Assembly: GCF_001949145.1 (NCBI RefSeq)
Contig: NW_019091438.1
Coordinates: 980,484 to 1,044,483 of the forward strand
Length of the DNA stretch: 64,000 bases
Origin: Acanthaster planci
Lineage: Eukaryota > Echinodermata > Asteroidea > Valvatida > Acanthasteridae
Reading direction: 5' to 3'
The notes under the pieces are model-generated. The model had not been told where the DNA came from. It did no database searches and saw only the letters and a list, made by a program, of their open reading frames with translations. The position numbers and the translations under genes were made by a program. Of the stretch, positions 35,801-50,800 are shown piece after piece (within the stretch, counting starts at the first letter, position 1; the number at the start of each line of letters is the position of its first letter).

Positions 35801-38800
35801 ACAGGGTAACCCCTCCCCCTAACAGAAAGGCCCAGTTGTAAGCATCCATGATATTGGCAGAAAAAGTTCTCTCTCCACATCCATAAAAGCTGTGACCTCA
35901 ACTTTGACACCACAAACTTTGAGACCAATTTGCAGGCAGCCCTGTCAAATTAACTTTGGATCTGCACTGGTGACAACCGCAGCAATATACCAGGAAAAGC
36001 AGGATATGAATAATACACAGCAGTGAATGATCCAACAGTTTCCCCTGTTACCTACTGCAGTGCCCGGGCACACACTTTGCTATTGTACCTTGCCGAGCCA
36101 GTGGTGGCGGCCACCCTGTGAGCATTCATCAATGCAACCATGAAAACAGAACCGGTGGCAACAAACACCTTGAATTGAGTTCAGGGTGGAAACAAGAATG
36201 AAAGAAGAAAAAAAGGGGCCAGGGCTTAAGGGTTAACTAATCAATAGGTATTGACGGGGGGGGGAATGTATAATCAGCTAGCAACAAGGTTCATGAACAT
36301 GTACAATTGTACATGCTCACGTCACAATCTCCATGTTTCAGTCAAGTTACGTCTGTAAGCCCTTGCCATTTTTCACCTCATGTAATTTCATACTTGTGTG
36401 CAGTGTTGTAGTTCATTTTTGTGGCCTGATTTCCGACAGTTGTTCATTTCTTGATAAACACTGCATTTCTACCACTACTAGCAGCAGAATATAGAAGGAT
36501 TTGGCATCAAATCCATCTCACCTACACGTATGAAACAGGTTTGTTGCTATGATTCAAAGGAAATGAAATAAAGACAGGAACAAATTTTTCAGTAAATTAC
36601 AGTTCTTTGTGAAGTGTGTTTCTGTAGACTGGTGCGAAATGGCTCTACACTATTTGAACTAAACTTCTCTGCAGGGAAATAACCTGTATGAGTTTCTTTC
36701 CTTGACCCTCTTAATCCTGTATGACTGGACGGAGCTCCTTTGTGTCCATCAGGCACTTGGCCTTGTCATTTACAAGCTCACACAGCCTTGACCGGAAGCA
36801 GTGCGTCCAAGTTCAAGGTTGTCTGCTATATGGACATGTAGTATCAGGCAATCTCTTGACCTCTAAACAAGCAAGGCACAGAATTCTGGGTTTGCTGGTC
36901 TGCTGTGTCGATTTCAACAAATGTGACTTGTGTCTGCTGTGGGCAATTTCTTGTTCATATCAGTGTACACATCCACAGCCTGAGAAAAGGCAGGGTTTTA
37001 TAATTTGATGATATCTGAATGACCAAGGAGCTAAATTACATAGCCCTGAAATTACATGAAGCGGTACCGATACATATTCTCATCATACAATGTACATGTA
37101 CATGTACATGCCTGCAGACAATAATCAATGCTACCTGCCTGTGTCAAATACGTGCATGTAAAATGTATCTAATGGTATGACCATACAATGAGTCTACCAG
37201 AATGGCCATGATACCACCCAAGGCAGCTGATTATTTGCCTGAGAGTGGAAAAATCTGACCTCACTACATAAGGTCAGGCGACAACATTAAAGACATTAAT
37301 CAGGTGATCAGCATGACATGTAGAAGCCATTACGGGAGGGGGACGTGGAATATCTCTTAGTCCAATAGAGGAGCAAGAATTGCCAAAATGCATGTGCACC
37401 TCACATATAGAAACACCCACGAACGTGGTGTCACCACAACAATGGCATCTTCTGGGATTGGTCTGAAGTTTCTGAGATTTATTTCACTGGTTGGTGTGAG
37501 CTGAGCTGAGCTGAGTCTGCCTTACCTGGGGTCTGATTGGCTGATGACTTCAGTCTATTTTGGCACAGGTATGGCGTGTGAAAGCCAAGCATGCACTGGG
37601 CATTCCAGTGCATCCGTCAAATGAATTTTGAGCTGTGAGCTCATTGCAGCAAGAGGCTGACTGTCTATTCTTTGTCACTGACCTCCAGGACAGTACTCAC
37701 CCAGTGGCCTGGCCTGCATCTGCATAGAGGGCAATTCCGGGGTCACGGGCCCATCTGAGCCCCCACTGGGCAGCCGATCCGGACTGTTGCCATGGCGACG
37801 CCGAGGTGGGATCCGTGGCGGCGGGGAGATGGGTGGGTTGGGATCCTGGCTGGAGAAGCCCTCAAAGGAGTGCTCTGGGGTGAGGGGGCTTCGGGAGTTG
37901 GGGCCATCCGGTGACAATTCTGCAGGGGGGGAGGAGGGATTTCACAGAGTGCAAATGGAAGAGACCTAGGGGTGTTTTCTAAATTCATCTTGGCTTCTTC
38001 TCCTTCTGTGACTTCAGAATTTACTTTTATGAGTTCAATCTCAAAGGTTGAAGTCTTACTGCTCAATGCAGTCAACAGTCTGCTTACAGAAACCTCAAGC
38101 TGGTTTATGTGAATTTATAAAAGACTGATAATTTTTAGTCCATTCGAAATGAAACATTTAAAAGTGATTCTGGGGGCACAAGACGCAATACATCATCTAA
38201 CAAAACTGCCAAGAGTCTACCCCCCTTTTTTCAGACACATGCAGTGTTGAAATAACCTTGAGAAATCTTTCAGCCAGAATGATTTGGGAATGTACATGAA
38301 TGTGTACACTAGATTGGCTGCTCCATTACTGACACCTGGGCAATACTGAAAGGTCTCAGTTTCAACCACTGATGTTTTCTAACCTTTTCGTATTGTGCAC
38401 TTGCTACATTTTTCTATTAATACTGAGGAATATAGATGAACATGTGGATTAATATTTTTGTAAGTGGCCCGACTATTTTTCTAGCTGAACTTCCAACACT
38501 CACTTTTTGTATCAAATCACTTGTGCACTTGCTACATTTTTCTATTAATACTGAGGAATATAGATGAACATGTGGATTAATATTTTTGTAAGTGGCCCGA
38601 CTATTTTTCTAGCTGAACTTCCAACACTCACTTTTTGTATCAAATCACCAATGATTACACTCAGATGTAGCAAAATGCTGGCTGATTACAGCTGAATATT
38701 ACATGTATAACAAATGACTGTGGACATTTGATTGACAGTTTAATAGTAATCAATGGTGCAAACAGGTAGGATCTTTGTATGAAACACAAGGTACACAACA

Positions 38801-41800
38801 GCCACAATCAGCCCACTCACTCTGTCACCCACAAGGGTACAACTTTTGCACGGGAGTCTGCAAATAATCAGGCTTGGGTGTACATGTAGCTACTATTTAT
38901 AGAAAAAGGGGGGTACATTGCCCATTGCCACACCCAAGTGATAGGGGAAAAATCAGGCATTCTATGGAACAGTGAAAAATCACGGAGAGTTTGAATCACT
39001 AAGTCCTTGGAGGATCCTGTCTGCTTGTACACTTTAGTTTGACTTACCAGGTTGGGGTATTTGAACTGTGAGATTGGGTTTTGGTCTCAAGAAACTGAAG
39101 GAGCCAGAAGTGGCTGGTGGTTCAGGTGAATGAGGCACACTGGGTAAGGGTCTCCTGTTGAGAGGGACACAAAGGCCAGAAAATGACATCAATTATTGAC
39201 AAGATGAGGAAAGTTAGTTTCAAATGTCCGTAGGTTTAAAGCAAAGCTAACATCTACAGCCATTTTGCAAAATGTTTCTTTTTTAATTTTAAAAAATTTT
39301 GTAAAATATCGCTAGCACGACACATGGCATTTGTAAGCATTCATCGTTGCAAGGCAGAAAACAATTCTTATTTGCTAAACACTAATCACAAGAATCCCTG
39401 AACGACTACACAGTTGCATGTCCATGAGATAAGGGAACCTACATATGTACCGGCATACAACAAAAGCAGAAGTGAAAATGGAAACGAGAAGGAAACAAAA
39501 TGACGTATTACATGTACACATGTGAACCCGCTTCACAATTTTACTTCTGCTATCTCATGAAGGGCGCTGCAATATGACAGACATGTACTGAAGAAATAAA
39601 TGAGAGATACAACCCTTTTATGATGGTGCACAATAAAAAACTGGCCTATATCTAGTGGTTATGACATGTACATGTAGGTACTGGTATTTGAGTTTTCTTT
39701 CTGTACATTCAAATACATGTATGTACATGTACATGTACAAATATGTACATGTACATGTAGTTCCCAGTATACACAGTTGATTTTTTAAAATTTCTTCACA
39801 AACAGTCTATCTTGTACGTATACCATACACGTACAAAAGATCCTAACAGCATGAACTGTCGAAATCATCTTGTACATGTATCTAAGAGACAATGCATAAT
39901 TTGTTTCATTCTAATCCACACTTGCTTCCTTCCGCTACTTGGTCAGAGGTAATCTGAGTTTAATAAATTCTTGTTGTATTTGAGAATCCTACAAACTTCA
40001 TGCACACATGTACGTATCCACAAGCACACCTAACATGTCACCTTTTAATGTACAGGTACACTGCGTGCAAACAGGTAAAATGTTTCCATTATTTATGACA
40101 TTTATACACAGATTTATGTTCTAAACACTTGATACTGCCAAATGGCATCAAGCAAGCCATGCAGTTATAACTGTAAGATTACAATCTCAAGTTGTCAAAT
40201 TCTTTGCCTATGCTGTTTGACAATGTTTGAGACCTTTCTGTTATGGCATTTATAAAAGGAATCAAACAAATTTTTGGCCCTCATCTGGTACAAAGTGCTG
40301 TTAAAAACATACATACATGTACACCTGTATTTGCCTCGTATGTACAGGCAGGTTAGGCAAAGAATTCATGTTATAGAAGTCGTCAAACCAGCTCTCTACA
40401 TTGGAGGATTGTGCACATGTACCGTACTGCTACACATGACCTATACATGTACCAGTATGTACCGGCACAGTACAACAGAATTATAAACTGACAGCAATAC
40501 ATGAATCCTATGGGGGAAATTACGGTAGACCCAACAAGGAAATAAAATTGCCTCATGTACCGGTACATGTATATGTATAATATGCACTTGCTGTGGTACA
40601 TGTAGCATATGAAATAACGAAAGTATATTGTTGATTTTAAGCTGAGTGAGTGACGGAGAAGATGTTTGAAAATGAAAGCAACTGTCCCACCTACCGTGTG
40701 CAAAAATGCCTGTGGGCCTACTAGAACATGTACATGTACAGTATGTACACATGTATACGTATTCTGATGTTGCATAGCAATGACATTCAACACAGGTGTT
40801 GCTGACTTGAATTGATGACTTGGACCCCAGTTTGACATGTATCGCAATTTTTTTTTTTTGACTTGAGACTTGACTGGACTCAGAAACAATGACTTGTGAT
40901 GTGTGTACGTGGAGTCAATGGCCCAACAAAGTCTGTTCTGTGACCAAAGCCTTAATGTGTTACAATGCGGCAATAAAGCACATGGTAAATGTATTAGTCC
41001 ATTTGAGATTTCATGAAATGAAATCTTTTTCAAATGAATAATCCACAAACAAATTTAACGAATCCTTCTAATTTATCACATAAGCTTACAACCTGTGACA
41101 ACATGACAACCTGTTACATATGATGGACCTGTTCCTTGATGGAGAAAAAATCATGCTGGCTGGACTTACATGATATACGCTCATGATAACAAGGAAATAG
41201 TGGAGCATGTCCAAAAATATCAGCACCTGAGGTACGCTCCGGTGCTCCATACAGTGCAAAAAAGCACAGATCCAATCATCCAAGAACCAAACAGGGAAAA
41301 GTCCAGATTTAGCGGCCTACTTTTCTGCGGCAAAGGCTCCCCTGGTAGTTGGCTGCGCACAGGACCACAGACATGACTCATGATGCACATGCATGTGCGT
41401 GTTCCAACCTATATACATGTATGAAGGCTGTACTTTATGTTGGTGCATGTACGCAGTGCCCTGTACTGTACGTGTACGCCTGGTGATCTTTTTCATGAAT
41501 GGGCACTCTCCCCACCCCGTCCCACCCTCCCCTCCTCAGAAGAGGGGTACCCATCACAAAGAGGGGGCACTGAGTTGGAGACCATTGACCACTTTTTTGT
41601 TTCAGTTTAGAAACTGAAAGCCCATGCAAACAAGTCTCTTTAAAAGGTAACTTTTTAAGGATCTTTAAGGATGAAAAAAAAAATAGTCATTTTTAAAAAC
41701 ACATTTCCCCCCTCCTGACCTACATGTAAGGCATTCACTACTTTTTTTCTAGGGTGATGTGAAAATTTGAGTTTGCAAATCTTGTAATATCAGCATTATT

Positions 41801-44800
41801 AGCAACTCTGCACGGACTGAAGTGAGAAGCCAAATATAAAATATATTTCACTATATCTGCAACTATACAGCTTTTGATTGTTACACCCCGATTCTATTTA
41901 ACTTCCCCTGATTAGATCCACCTTACAGATCAAGAGAACTGTTAAATCTGTGGGGATCATTCAAAGGTGAAATACAACCCATACATGTGAAGCATCATAC
42001 AAGTACATGTACAGTCAGACAAAAGCTCAGGTGCATGTAACGGTAGCATCTGGGTACTCTGGGTTTTTTTTATGCAGCGAGAGACAGGCTGTCCTTTCCT
42101 GACCACTCTCATCACCTCATCCTAACTGAATCAATTCCGCAAGATTTGCAAGTGCAAAACCGCACCGCACTTCAGAACACTCCAAAAGCTGTTTGTGGCA
42201 AGGCAGCTATGGGCAAGGGACCTTCATGAATATGCTCCACAAAGGGTCAATAACTTTGCCCGGTTCCGCGTGGCTGTCCATCACAATGTGGCACAATTGG
42301 AAAGAGAAGGGAGAATAGCCTAAGGTACCGGTAAAACTCATTTTTTTTTGTTTCAAAATGATCGGGGAGCACCTCTGGTGTCCAACTGCTGGAGAATTTC
42401 CATTCCAATTTGAACAATACAATTCTAAATCCTATTCCCAATTCTGCGGCCATGGGTTCAACAACTCAGGGGTCAACTTCACAGAGCTGCCAGGTGCACA
42501 TACGTGTAAATGTATGTATTTGCTTAGTAGAGAAAATATTTGCTACACAAAAATGTGAGTCTACATGTATGTAAATATTTGTTGTGACTGGTTTTCACCT
42601 CAGGTCTGCTTGAGCACATAGGTTTCCTAACATGCCAGTTCCATGTACTGGTATATGTACCGTACATGCAATTCTAAAACAACCTACATACATGGTACAT
42701 AGGGTCCCTTGTACATGTAGATAAGATTTTCAACTTTTAATCAAAATATTCCTAGTTTTGCAAGGATAAAAGAAAACACCTCTTCCCCCTCCCTCATCAA
42801 TCATTGAAACAAATTACAGGAACTATGCAAAATTGTAGCAATCTTCTGGGTGTTGCTCAAGCAAGCAGACTGACTACTCACCTTGGTAAACTGGGCAACT
42901 GCATACAGGCCTGAATGTTGGTCAGCCAGGAGCGCATGTCTTGCATGCTCTGTGCTTCGATGACAAATTCAAGGCTGTTGTCTCCCTGAAAAATTCAATA
43001 AAATAAAACCCAGCCTTTAATTATTCATGAGACAATTAGCAAAACAACTGCTGCCGCACACAGCTGTTGTTAAGAAAAAAGGAGGACACCTCTCTTTGTG
43101 AAGTGATATTAGGTTTTACATGAACAGGCATGTGAACTTTTTTCAGGACTTAACTAATTGAACTTAGATAAGGGATTTTTTTAAAGGTTTTGATGTACAT
43201 TTACCAGTACAAGAAGACAGAAAATCTCTTTAGGCAACCAAACTTTAATTACTTTGACCGTGCAAGAAAACATTTATGTTTTGTCAACCCTGAAGCTAAA
43301 AATTATCAAGGGTCTTGGACCAATGACCCTTGGGGAAAAACAGTTCTCTGTATTTCACATTACAGGCCTGCTACACACGCAAATGCCACAACAGATGTCC
43401 TTGAGGAAAACAAGCTTACATGTCTGTATCTCCAAAAAAAATTGTTTGAATATCGCTATTCACAAGTATCATGTATGTATGCTGTACGAGTATAGTGCTG
43501 AAACCAAGCCGAGATTTATAATCATAGGGAAAACACTGCTCCCAAAACTGGCCCTTTTCACTGTGTTTTACATCAAACCGGTATGTGTAATTTGTAACAA
43601 TAAAGCTGCCAATAAATTACCTTTTTTTATTAACATTCTTACCTTCAAGACAAATGTGTTATCCTTTTCGGGTAGTTCCAGAGCAGTTGTTTCCCTGGCT
43701 TCTTCTATTAGGAAGCAAAAGATACCGTTCCTGGGCTTGTTGGACTGCAGAAGAATAACCCAGAAGAGAGTTCTAAATCAACTGTACAAATCGAGCTCAC
43801 ACGCAAGTAACAGATTGCATTCAGGAAAAGTCAAAGCCAACACCCTGTAAGTTTGGTTGACTTGAAATACATGTACTCGTACATGTACCTTGTGTGAATA
43901 TACATGTAAGAAGAAACATCCACATACATACATGCACATGTACACGTACCGGTACATGTCCGATTCAAAGATGTGGGAACTTGCATTGGTCTATGTCATG
44001 TTTTCTCGGGGGGAGGGAGACAGTTTCTGGGCATTGGGGGGGGGTCAGGTGGGTTTTAAGGCGAACAGGAATAGTCAAGGAATAAATCATAATCAGTAAT
44101 AAAGTTTGATGGAGTATTCAAAGTGGAAGAAAATAATCAGTGTTTTCTCCCAACTTTTCTTCACTACAACTACATGTATGTTGGGACAGATACAGATGTA
44201 AATTTATGTAAATGTTACGGGTATGTTCAAATACTGACCAGTCTCTTTCATTTCAATCACTTGGGTTCTGTTTTGCAGTGATGAAATAGAGTCAGGTTTG
44301 GGCCCAGACACTTTTTACAAATATTCATGGACAAAAAGTCACATTTCAACAGCTGACAAAACAGTGATACATTCTACAGAAAAAGTCACTGACCACCCAT
44401 GTTTGGATTTCTTTCTTTTTCACAATTTTTGACAGAGGCCTCTTGACTGGAGAAGAAAGATCAGTTCATAAACATTCGCCCTGTCTGACTTCACCATTCC
44501 AGTCCCTGTCTTCCCCTAGGGGCAAGTCACAAGATACGGGTGCTTCTGGACAAACAAGTTGTTTTTGCACAGACAGATACAAGTGGCGTGCACTTTGGCT
44601 GGCAGGGTGGCGCTCTGTATTTGTGGCAATGGTCCTGACTGCATCACCACTCTCTCACAAAGACTACTTTTATTTACAACATACCCACCTCCCTTGAGGG
44701 ACTATTCAGTGTGGGGGGGGGGACAAAGGAAAATCATGTGCAAGAAGCATTTTATGATACTACCGGAGCTGCCCTGGATCGATCAACATAAAAACAATGC

Positions 44801-47800
44801 CAAACAACCTCCGATCACAACTGCTTGTATTTTCTCTGACTTGTATGTGCAAAGAATTGAGCAGCCCTGGATCTAAGATGAGACTACATGCATCTCTCTT
44901 TAGAAATCAAACGATGAAAAAAAGTGACAAGGCCACTTTTTAAAACTCTACATGCAATTAATGTCTGTCAAGGTAAAAATACTGTGGAAAGTTACCTGTT
45001 TGAATAAAAGCACAGGGCCTTGAAACCTATTTGTCTGACAATGCCTCTGCCAATATTTCCAGCACAGTGTAGCCTGAAAGGTCCATGTACATGTACAAAA
45101 TAGGTAGATGTTTGCTCATCATCTAAAAATGCCAATCTGGGAGAGCCAGCAGGGGGCCACACCCCCCTCCCAAAGAGCCCCCTCCCATTTTTGAAACAAA
45201 TAATGAGAGAGGTGAATATTTTGGTCTGTTTCATTTCCAGTGCTCCAAAAATCATTTTAAAAGCCCCTAAATGTTGCCTAACCCCTCAGGAAGGGCGTAA
45301 TAGGTTACGATAAACTTTTTGGTCAACCCCCCACCAAGTCTTCCCTCCCCCCACTCGAAAATCTGGCTCTGGATCCACCCTTGAAGATGTACAATGTACA
45401 TGTAGGTCCTTCTTTTCTTTTGGGAGGATTCATTCATTCACCTCAACAATCAACATGCACTCATTCAAACATGGAACAGCCTGTAATCAGCTTTGATGCC
45501 ACCATGTCAATAACTGAAATCAAGTTTGGCAGAGAGGGGAAAATACACTGAGAATCGGAATTTGTAGCAAAGCAACGATTTTTCAAGAGTTAAAACGAAA
45601 ATGAACTTTTGTTTAAACATGTACCGGTACATTCAATTATTAAATGGACATCAACGGATGTTGAAAGATCTTGCCCTAAGCCTCACTTCATACAGCGAGC
45701 TTTAAAGTTGCCTAAGGCACCGCTTTCTGTTTAAAAGGCAATTCTGCAAAACCTCCATGCAAGGACCACTGGGAATATCGAAAGATCGTAGCCTGACCAG
45801 TGCATGTTACGTTCTCAGCCCCGGGAAAATATCATGGTATTTCCAGCAGAGCTGTCCTCATCGCTAGGTTACTCTTTCCTCGCAAGCACGTCAGTGCACT
45901 GGACAAGATTCTGAGAAATCCTTGCAGTACGGGGGCTGAATAAATACCGGTACGTGTACCGGGGGGTATGGCCCAGATTCTTTTGAGTGTACACTTAGTT
46001 TACAAATGTCACAGAAGGCAGGGATGTGATTTGTCTGCATGTAGGGGGCAGATCATAAGACACCACTGTATGATAAAAATTAACTAGGGTATCAGGTTAT
46101 CAATAAAAAGCTTGATGCTCTTCAAGAAATTCACTGCTCAACTTCTACCGGATAAGGTATTTGGCCATTCCTAGAAGCTACAGGTAGTGTGTGAAATGCA
46201 AGTAAACCTGCATTTGCAGTGCATGGTGGGGGAATAATGAAAGTTCTTTTCCTTTCAAATTCATGGGTTTACTTAACTTGTTTAGTGACTACAGTATGTG
46301 ATGACACTATTCTTACAGTGAAAGATCTACTGGTACGGTAGTATTCACAAAAAGGAGGGGGCCTCCAAAAAAAAGAGAGTTGAAACTCATATCTTTGTGA
46401 AAATTTGTGTCTTTAAAATTATTAGATAACCAGTTCAGCGCAGAAGAAAAAGGAGAAAGGCAAAAACAGGGCTCAAAAAATTCAAAACACAAAACTGGAT
46501 TTGCATGATACCCATTCACCAGCTACTGTAAATCCATCATGTACCCATACATGCCTGCTGATCAACTTATGTACTGGTAATCCTTTCTCATGATCAGTTG
46601 TTTATTACTTTTCTTGATGTTCACGATTGACAGAGCATGCGTTTTTGGTAAAAACATTCGATCTGAAGTGTATGCCCCTTACAAAGCCAAGCGCCAATCT
46701 TACAAATGGTTTCAGCATACACGTACTGTACATCTCTTATTACATATAGATGTGTCTCTTGAGTTGAAGCCCTAAAGCTTACATGTAATGTGCATGTACG
46801 GTACATGTATCACATAAAGCCTTGCAGCTATGAACAGCGTTTTTCCAGGAACACTCAGCCTCAAATTCCAGACCGACGCAAATTGGAAGGGATAGTTCTG
46901 TCTTTTCATAAAGTACAGCTGTCATGCCTGCTCAGCTCCAATAATTCTTGTAGAAATGTAATCATAAATACCTGCCAGTAACAGCCAGGGCCATGAGGTT
47001 TTACGAGGGCTTCTGACCACACTTTGACAAGAACTCAGAAATTTTTGCCCAGGTGTAAGTATCGTTATACGCCATGCATGTACCTGTATTGGTACTACCA
47101 GTCATACCAGTACATGTACATGTACATACACATGTACATGTATGTACATGTACATGGATATGCCTGTACTGTATAGTGAAGTTGATCATCAAATCACCAT
47201 CTGACTCAATGCTCTTGGAATTGGTATAAAGCTATGCAGATATACATATGAAGAAGCCAAGCCATATTCGTCCATGTACATGTAAACTGCAGAATGCACA
47301 ATTTCAAAAACGTATGTGGAGCCAATCATCAGATTGGCAAACACATTCCCCTAGTACACACAGGTACACTTTTGGAAACTGCAAAACGTTAAAAATAAAG
47401 GCCTACGGAACCAGAGAAAAAGCTCCTGTTGAGAGGAACAAACCAATCCAGGTATACTAAAATATATCATTCGTTTTCGCGCCTGAGGAACCAGAACTTC
47501 CATTTAGGTGTTTGTTGTTCTATTCAGTGGCTAGCCCCCTAACCATAAGGTCTTTTGTGAGAGTACAATTTAGTCTAGCCTATTATGTTCAAAAGGTCTG
47601 TACATTTCCCTACTCAAGGTCACACAACTATTGCCAGACTCTTCACTTACTCAAGTACAGCTGCAGGTATACAGACTTCCCAGCCAAAAATCAGAGGACA
47701 GTGAAGATAAAGAAATTGAAAATAAAATTCAAAAAAATGAGTCCACCTCAATTTTCTCCCTTTAGGAACACATGGGCACTGTACAGTGAACACACAACTG

Positions 47801-50800
47801 TACACATACATGTACATGTACGTACATTTTCGGGATATTTTGGATGAGATAAGCACTAAAAGTCAAGCACCCAACAAGCAACACTTTTCCAAAAAGGAAG
47901 CCATCAAAAAGTAAATTTCCTCATTTGATAGTTTCCAGTCAATAAGGCCAAAAAAGTCTCTGGTTTCTGGTCATCGCACACATCGCTGTAAACCTGCGCG
48001 CCGGCAAAATAAAGAATTTTTTTATTTTGCATTAAACAATTTCCAAAAGCCGCCAAACTTACTTGATCGGCAGCTAAGAATTCTGCTACCGCGTAATTTT
48101 AATGTGTTTTCAATGGTGGGGTGGAGTAATATGTACGGTGAAGGAACCCCCTGGGCCTCCATACATGTACATGTCAGCTGGGCGCTCTTATCAGATGACA
48201 TCATTCGTGTATCATTACACGAAGGCCGTACCCGAATTAGTTGGCTGAGGCTTAATATTATGCATGATTCTACATATATGGGAACTGGCTGTGGATACTG
48301 CAAAATAGTCGGTGTAATTCCAGCCGTAGCCAATTGATTCAGACCCAGGCCCACGTCTGTGAACCAGACAAAGGAAGTGGTCTTGTGTCCTACTTACGTA
48401 CAAATTGAAAATGCTTTTAAAGCAACAAACCTAGAGGGGCCAGTCTATTTGAGTGTCGGTATACAGTGAGGCAGTGGCGGTATATACGCATGCGTGCATG
48501 CAGTGGCGATGGACATCGCGTTATGAAAGCCATACATGTAACGACTCATGCATCGTCACTTGCTCAGAACAAAGGTACATGTACCGGTACTTGTAGATTA
48601 GAGTGAGAGGAGATTTTATTTTCTGAGCTGAATTTTTCCCCCAATGTTTTATATGCAACTTGTTTCTTATAAGCAAAGGCATTTGGTATTCTGCACACTT
48701 GCATGGTTGAGCTTTGGTTATGAAAAATGCAAACTTGTCACAGTGCCAATTTCAGTACCATTAACACCGGTCTAGATTGTTCACTCATCTGTGTCAATAA
48801 CATCACAAGCTGTATACCATTGCAAAGAGGACATTCTGCCCTTTCTAGAGATATATTTCTCTTTCCCATATATAACGTAGTTTTGTTATTACAGTAATTT
48901 TCTCGGTATACTTTTTATGTGGACACCCTGTATATCATTTACGTTACGAGAATTTCATTTTCATTTTGACTCTGGAACTGAACTGTTTCGATTAATTTTT
49001 TTCAGAGGCTATTTCATGTGCAACATGTTTCTTCTAATCTAACTAAAGCAGAAAACAATGTGCAAAGAATGTCACCTCGTGAGAATTTCATTTAAAACTA
49101 GAAACTGGAGCTGAACATTTATTCTTCGCATTTAATTTTTGCATTGTGGTTGTGTTAGTGTATTTTAACAAGCTCAATCTTGCCAAGAATTGAAGCCTCT
49201 TGTTTGAGTGAGATGACTGAAACCATCGCCTCTCGTCATACTTTATGGTCTTTTTATTAATTCAAAGTTGTTAATTCGCACTTCTCATGGTAACAAGGCC
49301 ATGCACTCTAAAGTGTATGTGCATGTACACTGTACATCATTTCCAAGGGAAAAAAAGAAGTAAAAAAACGTGTCACTGTACCACTTTTGGACCAAGCCCG
49401 TGACAAGAAACCGGAGTCTTTTTCTTTGGCCTAAAAATGATTTTGATATGAGCACCACATGTCTTCATGCTGTGTATAAATTGTATACTAAGCATGACAA
49501 ATACATGCAACCCCAAGTTGTTATGACAATTTTAGATACATATTGTAAAGTGTGAGACAGAACAAAATGTACATCCATGAGGTACTCTCATCAGTTTGTG
49601 TGTCAGGCAATGGCAGAATAGCCAAGGTGAAAGTTACAGAGGTCTTGCAAAACCTGACCTCAAAATAGCCAACAGATAAGGGTTTTATTTAGTCTAAGAC
49701 ATGTCCAAATATTTAGGCTCAGGCTAGTAACAGTTAGTAATCTGTCAATGAATGTGTGACCTAGAAACAGCACATGTACATGTACCAGATGATACAGACA
49801 ATTACAAAGTAGGGTGTATGGTGCATATGAGCTGCATATGTACCATAATGCACACACCTACATGTATATACATAACAAAGTGCATGTACCGGTACATGTA
49901 AATGTACATGTATGCATGCACATCTACACGTACATGTACCGGTACAAACATACATGTACCTGCATGAGATGTGAAAGTGTAACTTTCCTCGCCCACATAC
50001 ATGTACATGTATGTTGTAGGGCTGAATATACATGCCTATGAAAGGAAATAAAAGATGCCCAAATTGGGGCTGTGTGATGATATATTGAGAAAACACATTC
50101 CTGCTGCATTCAAGGAAAACTTCTGCTTCGGGCTCAAGAGCGCAATTGAGACGGAACGTTTTCTGTAGCTAATTAATATCTTCCTCATCTCTTTCAGTAC
50201 CTCAGGTTCTGATCCGGCAAATGAACAAAAACAGGACACTTCCAAAACCAAGTTCAAATAAAATCAGGTTACAAAAGAGGCCATCACAATGGAAAGACAA
50301 ACACCAGCATCTCCCCGTGCTGCTTCCTTGTTTCTGGAGAGAAAGAAAGCAAATGAATGAAACTGATACAAAAACATTTTTGATGACTTTTTTGACCAAA
50401 ACTGTATCTTAAAAGTGTTTCAGTAAGTGTGTGGCATCCATGTATATTCTGAGGGGTTTTGAGGCATCACTTTAAAAATTTTGTAAATGAAACAAGTTGA
50501 AAGCCTGAATGTGTCCTAACTTCATAAGAGGATCTACCAAATTATAGGCCTACATACTGTACAGGTGTACATGTACATGTATGCACGTACATGTACATGT
50601 ACATGTAGCGGTATGATGCAGTTGATGATGCATTATTTCAGGGCGGATGGGAAGGGGTTCAATGGGATAATGTAGCATGCCTCCCTCCCCAAAAGGTGCA
50701 AATTCTTTTTAAATTCTTTATAAATGTAGTCTCACCTCTCAAAAACCATAAACTATTTACATGACAAACTTTCCCAATCTTTTGCACCTCCCCCCCCAAA

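Larger units (their letters stand above)
34753..37700. other. SH2B intron 5
   Basis: Non-coding. It includes a dense TACATGTA cluster (35301-35376), an imperfect palindrome (35452-35487), a poly-G run near 36257 and GAGCT repeats near 37498. Confidence 0.65.
39155..42881. other. SH2B intron 3
   Basis: Non-coding. It contains TACATGTA clusters (39713-39759 and others around 40310-40750), a foldback at 41000-41036 and homopolymer runs. Confidence 0.65.

Noticed and set aside
40383-41048. 221-codon minus-strand open frame
   Set aside because: Its second half is Tyr/Met/Cys/His/Val-rich because it reads through TACATGTA words, and it has no domain, splice context or coding base composition. It is a by-product of stop-free palindromic repeats, like others at 49761-50096 and 53743-54039.
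43254-43850. 198-codon plus-strand open frame
   Set aside because: It runs antisense across SH2B exon 2 and flanking intron, with no domain features.
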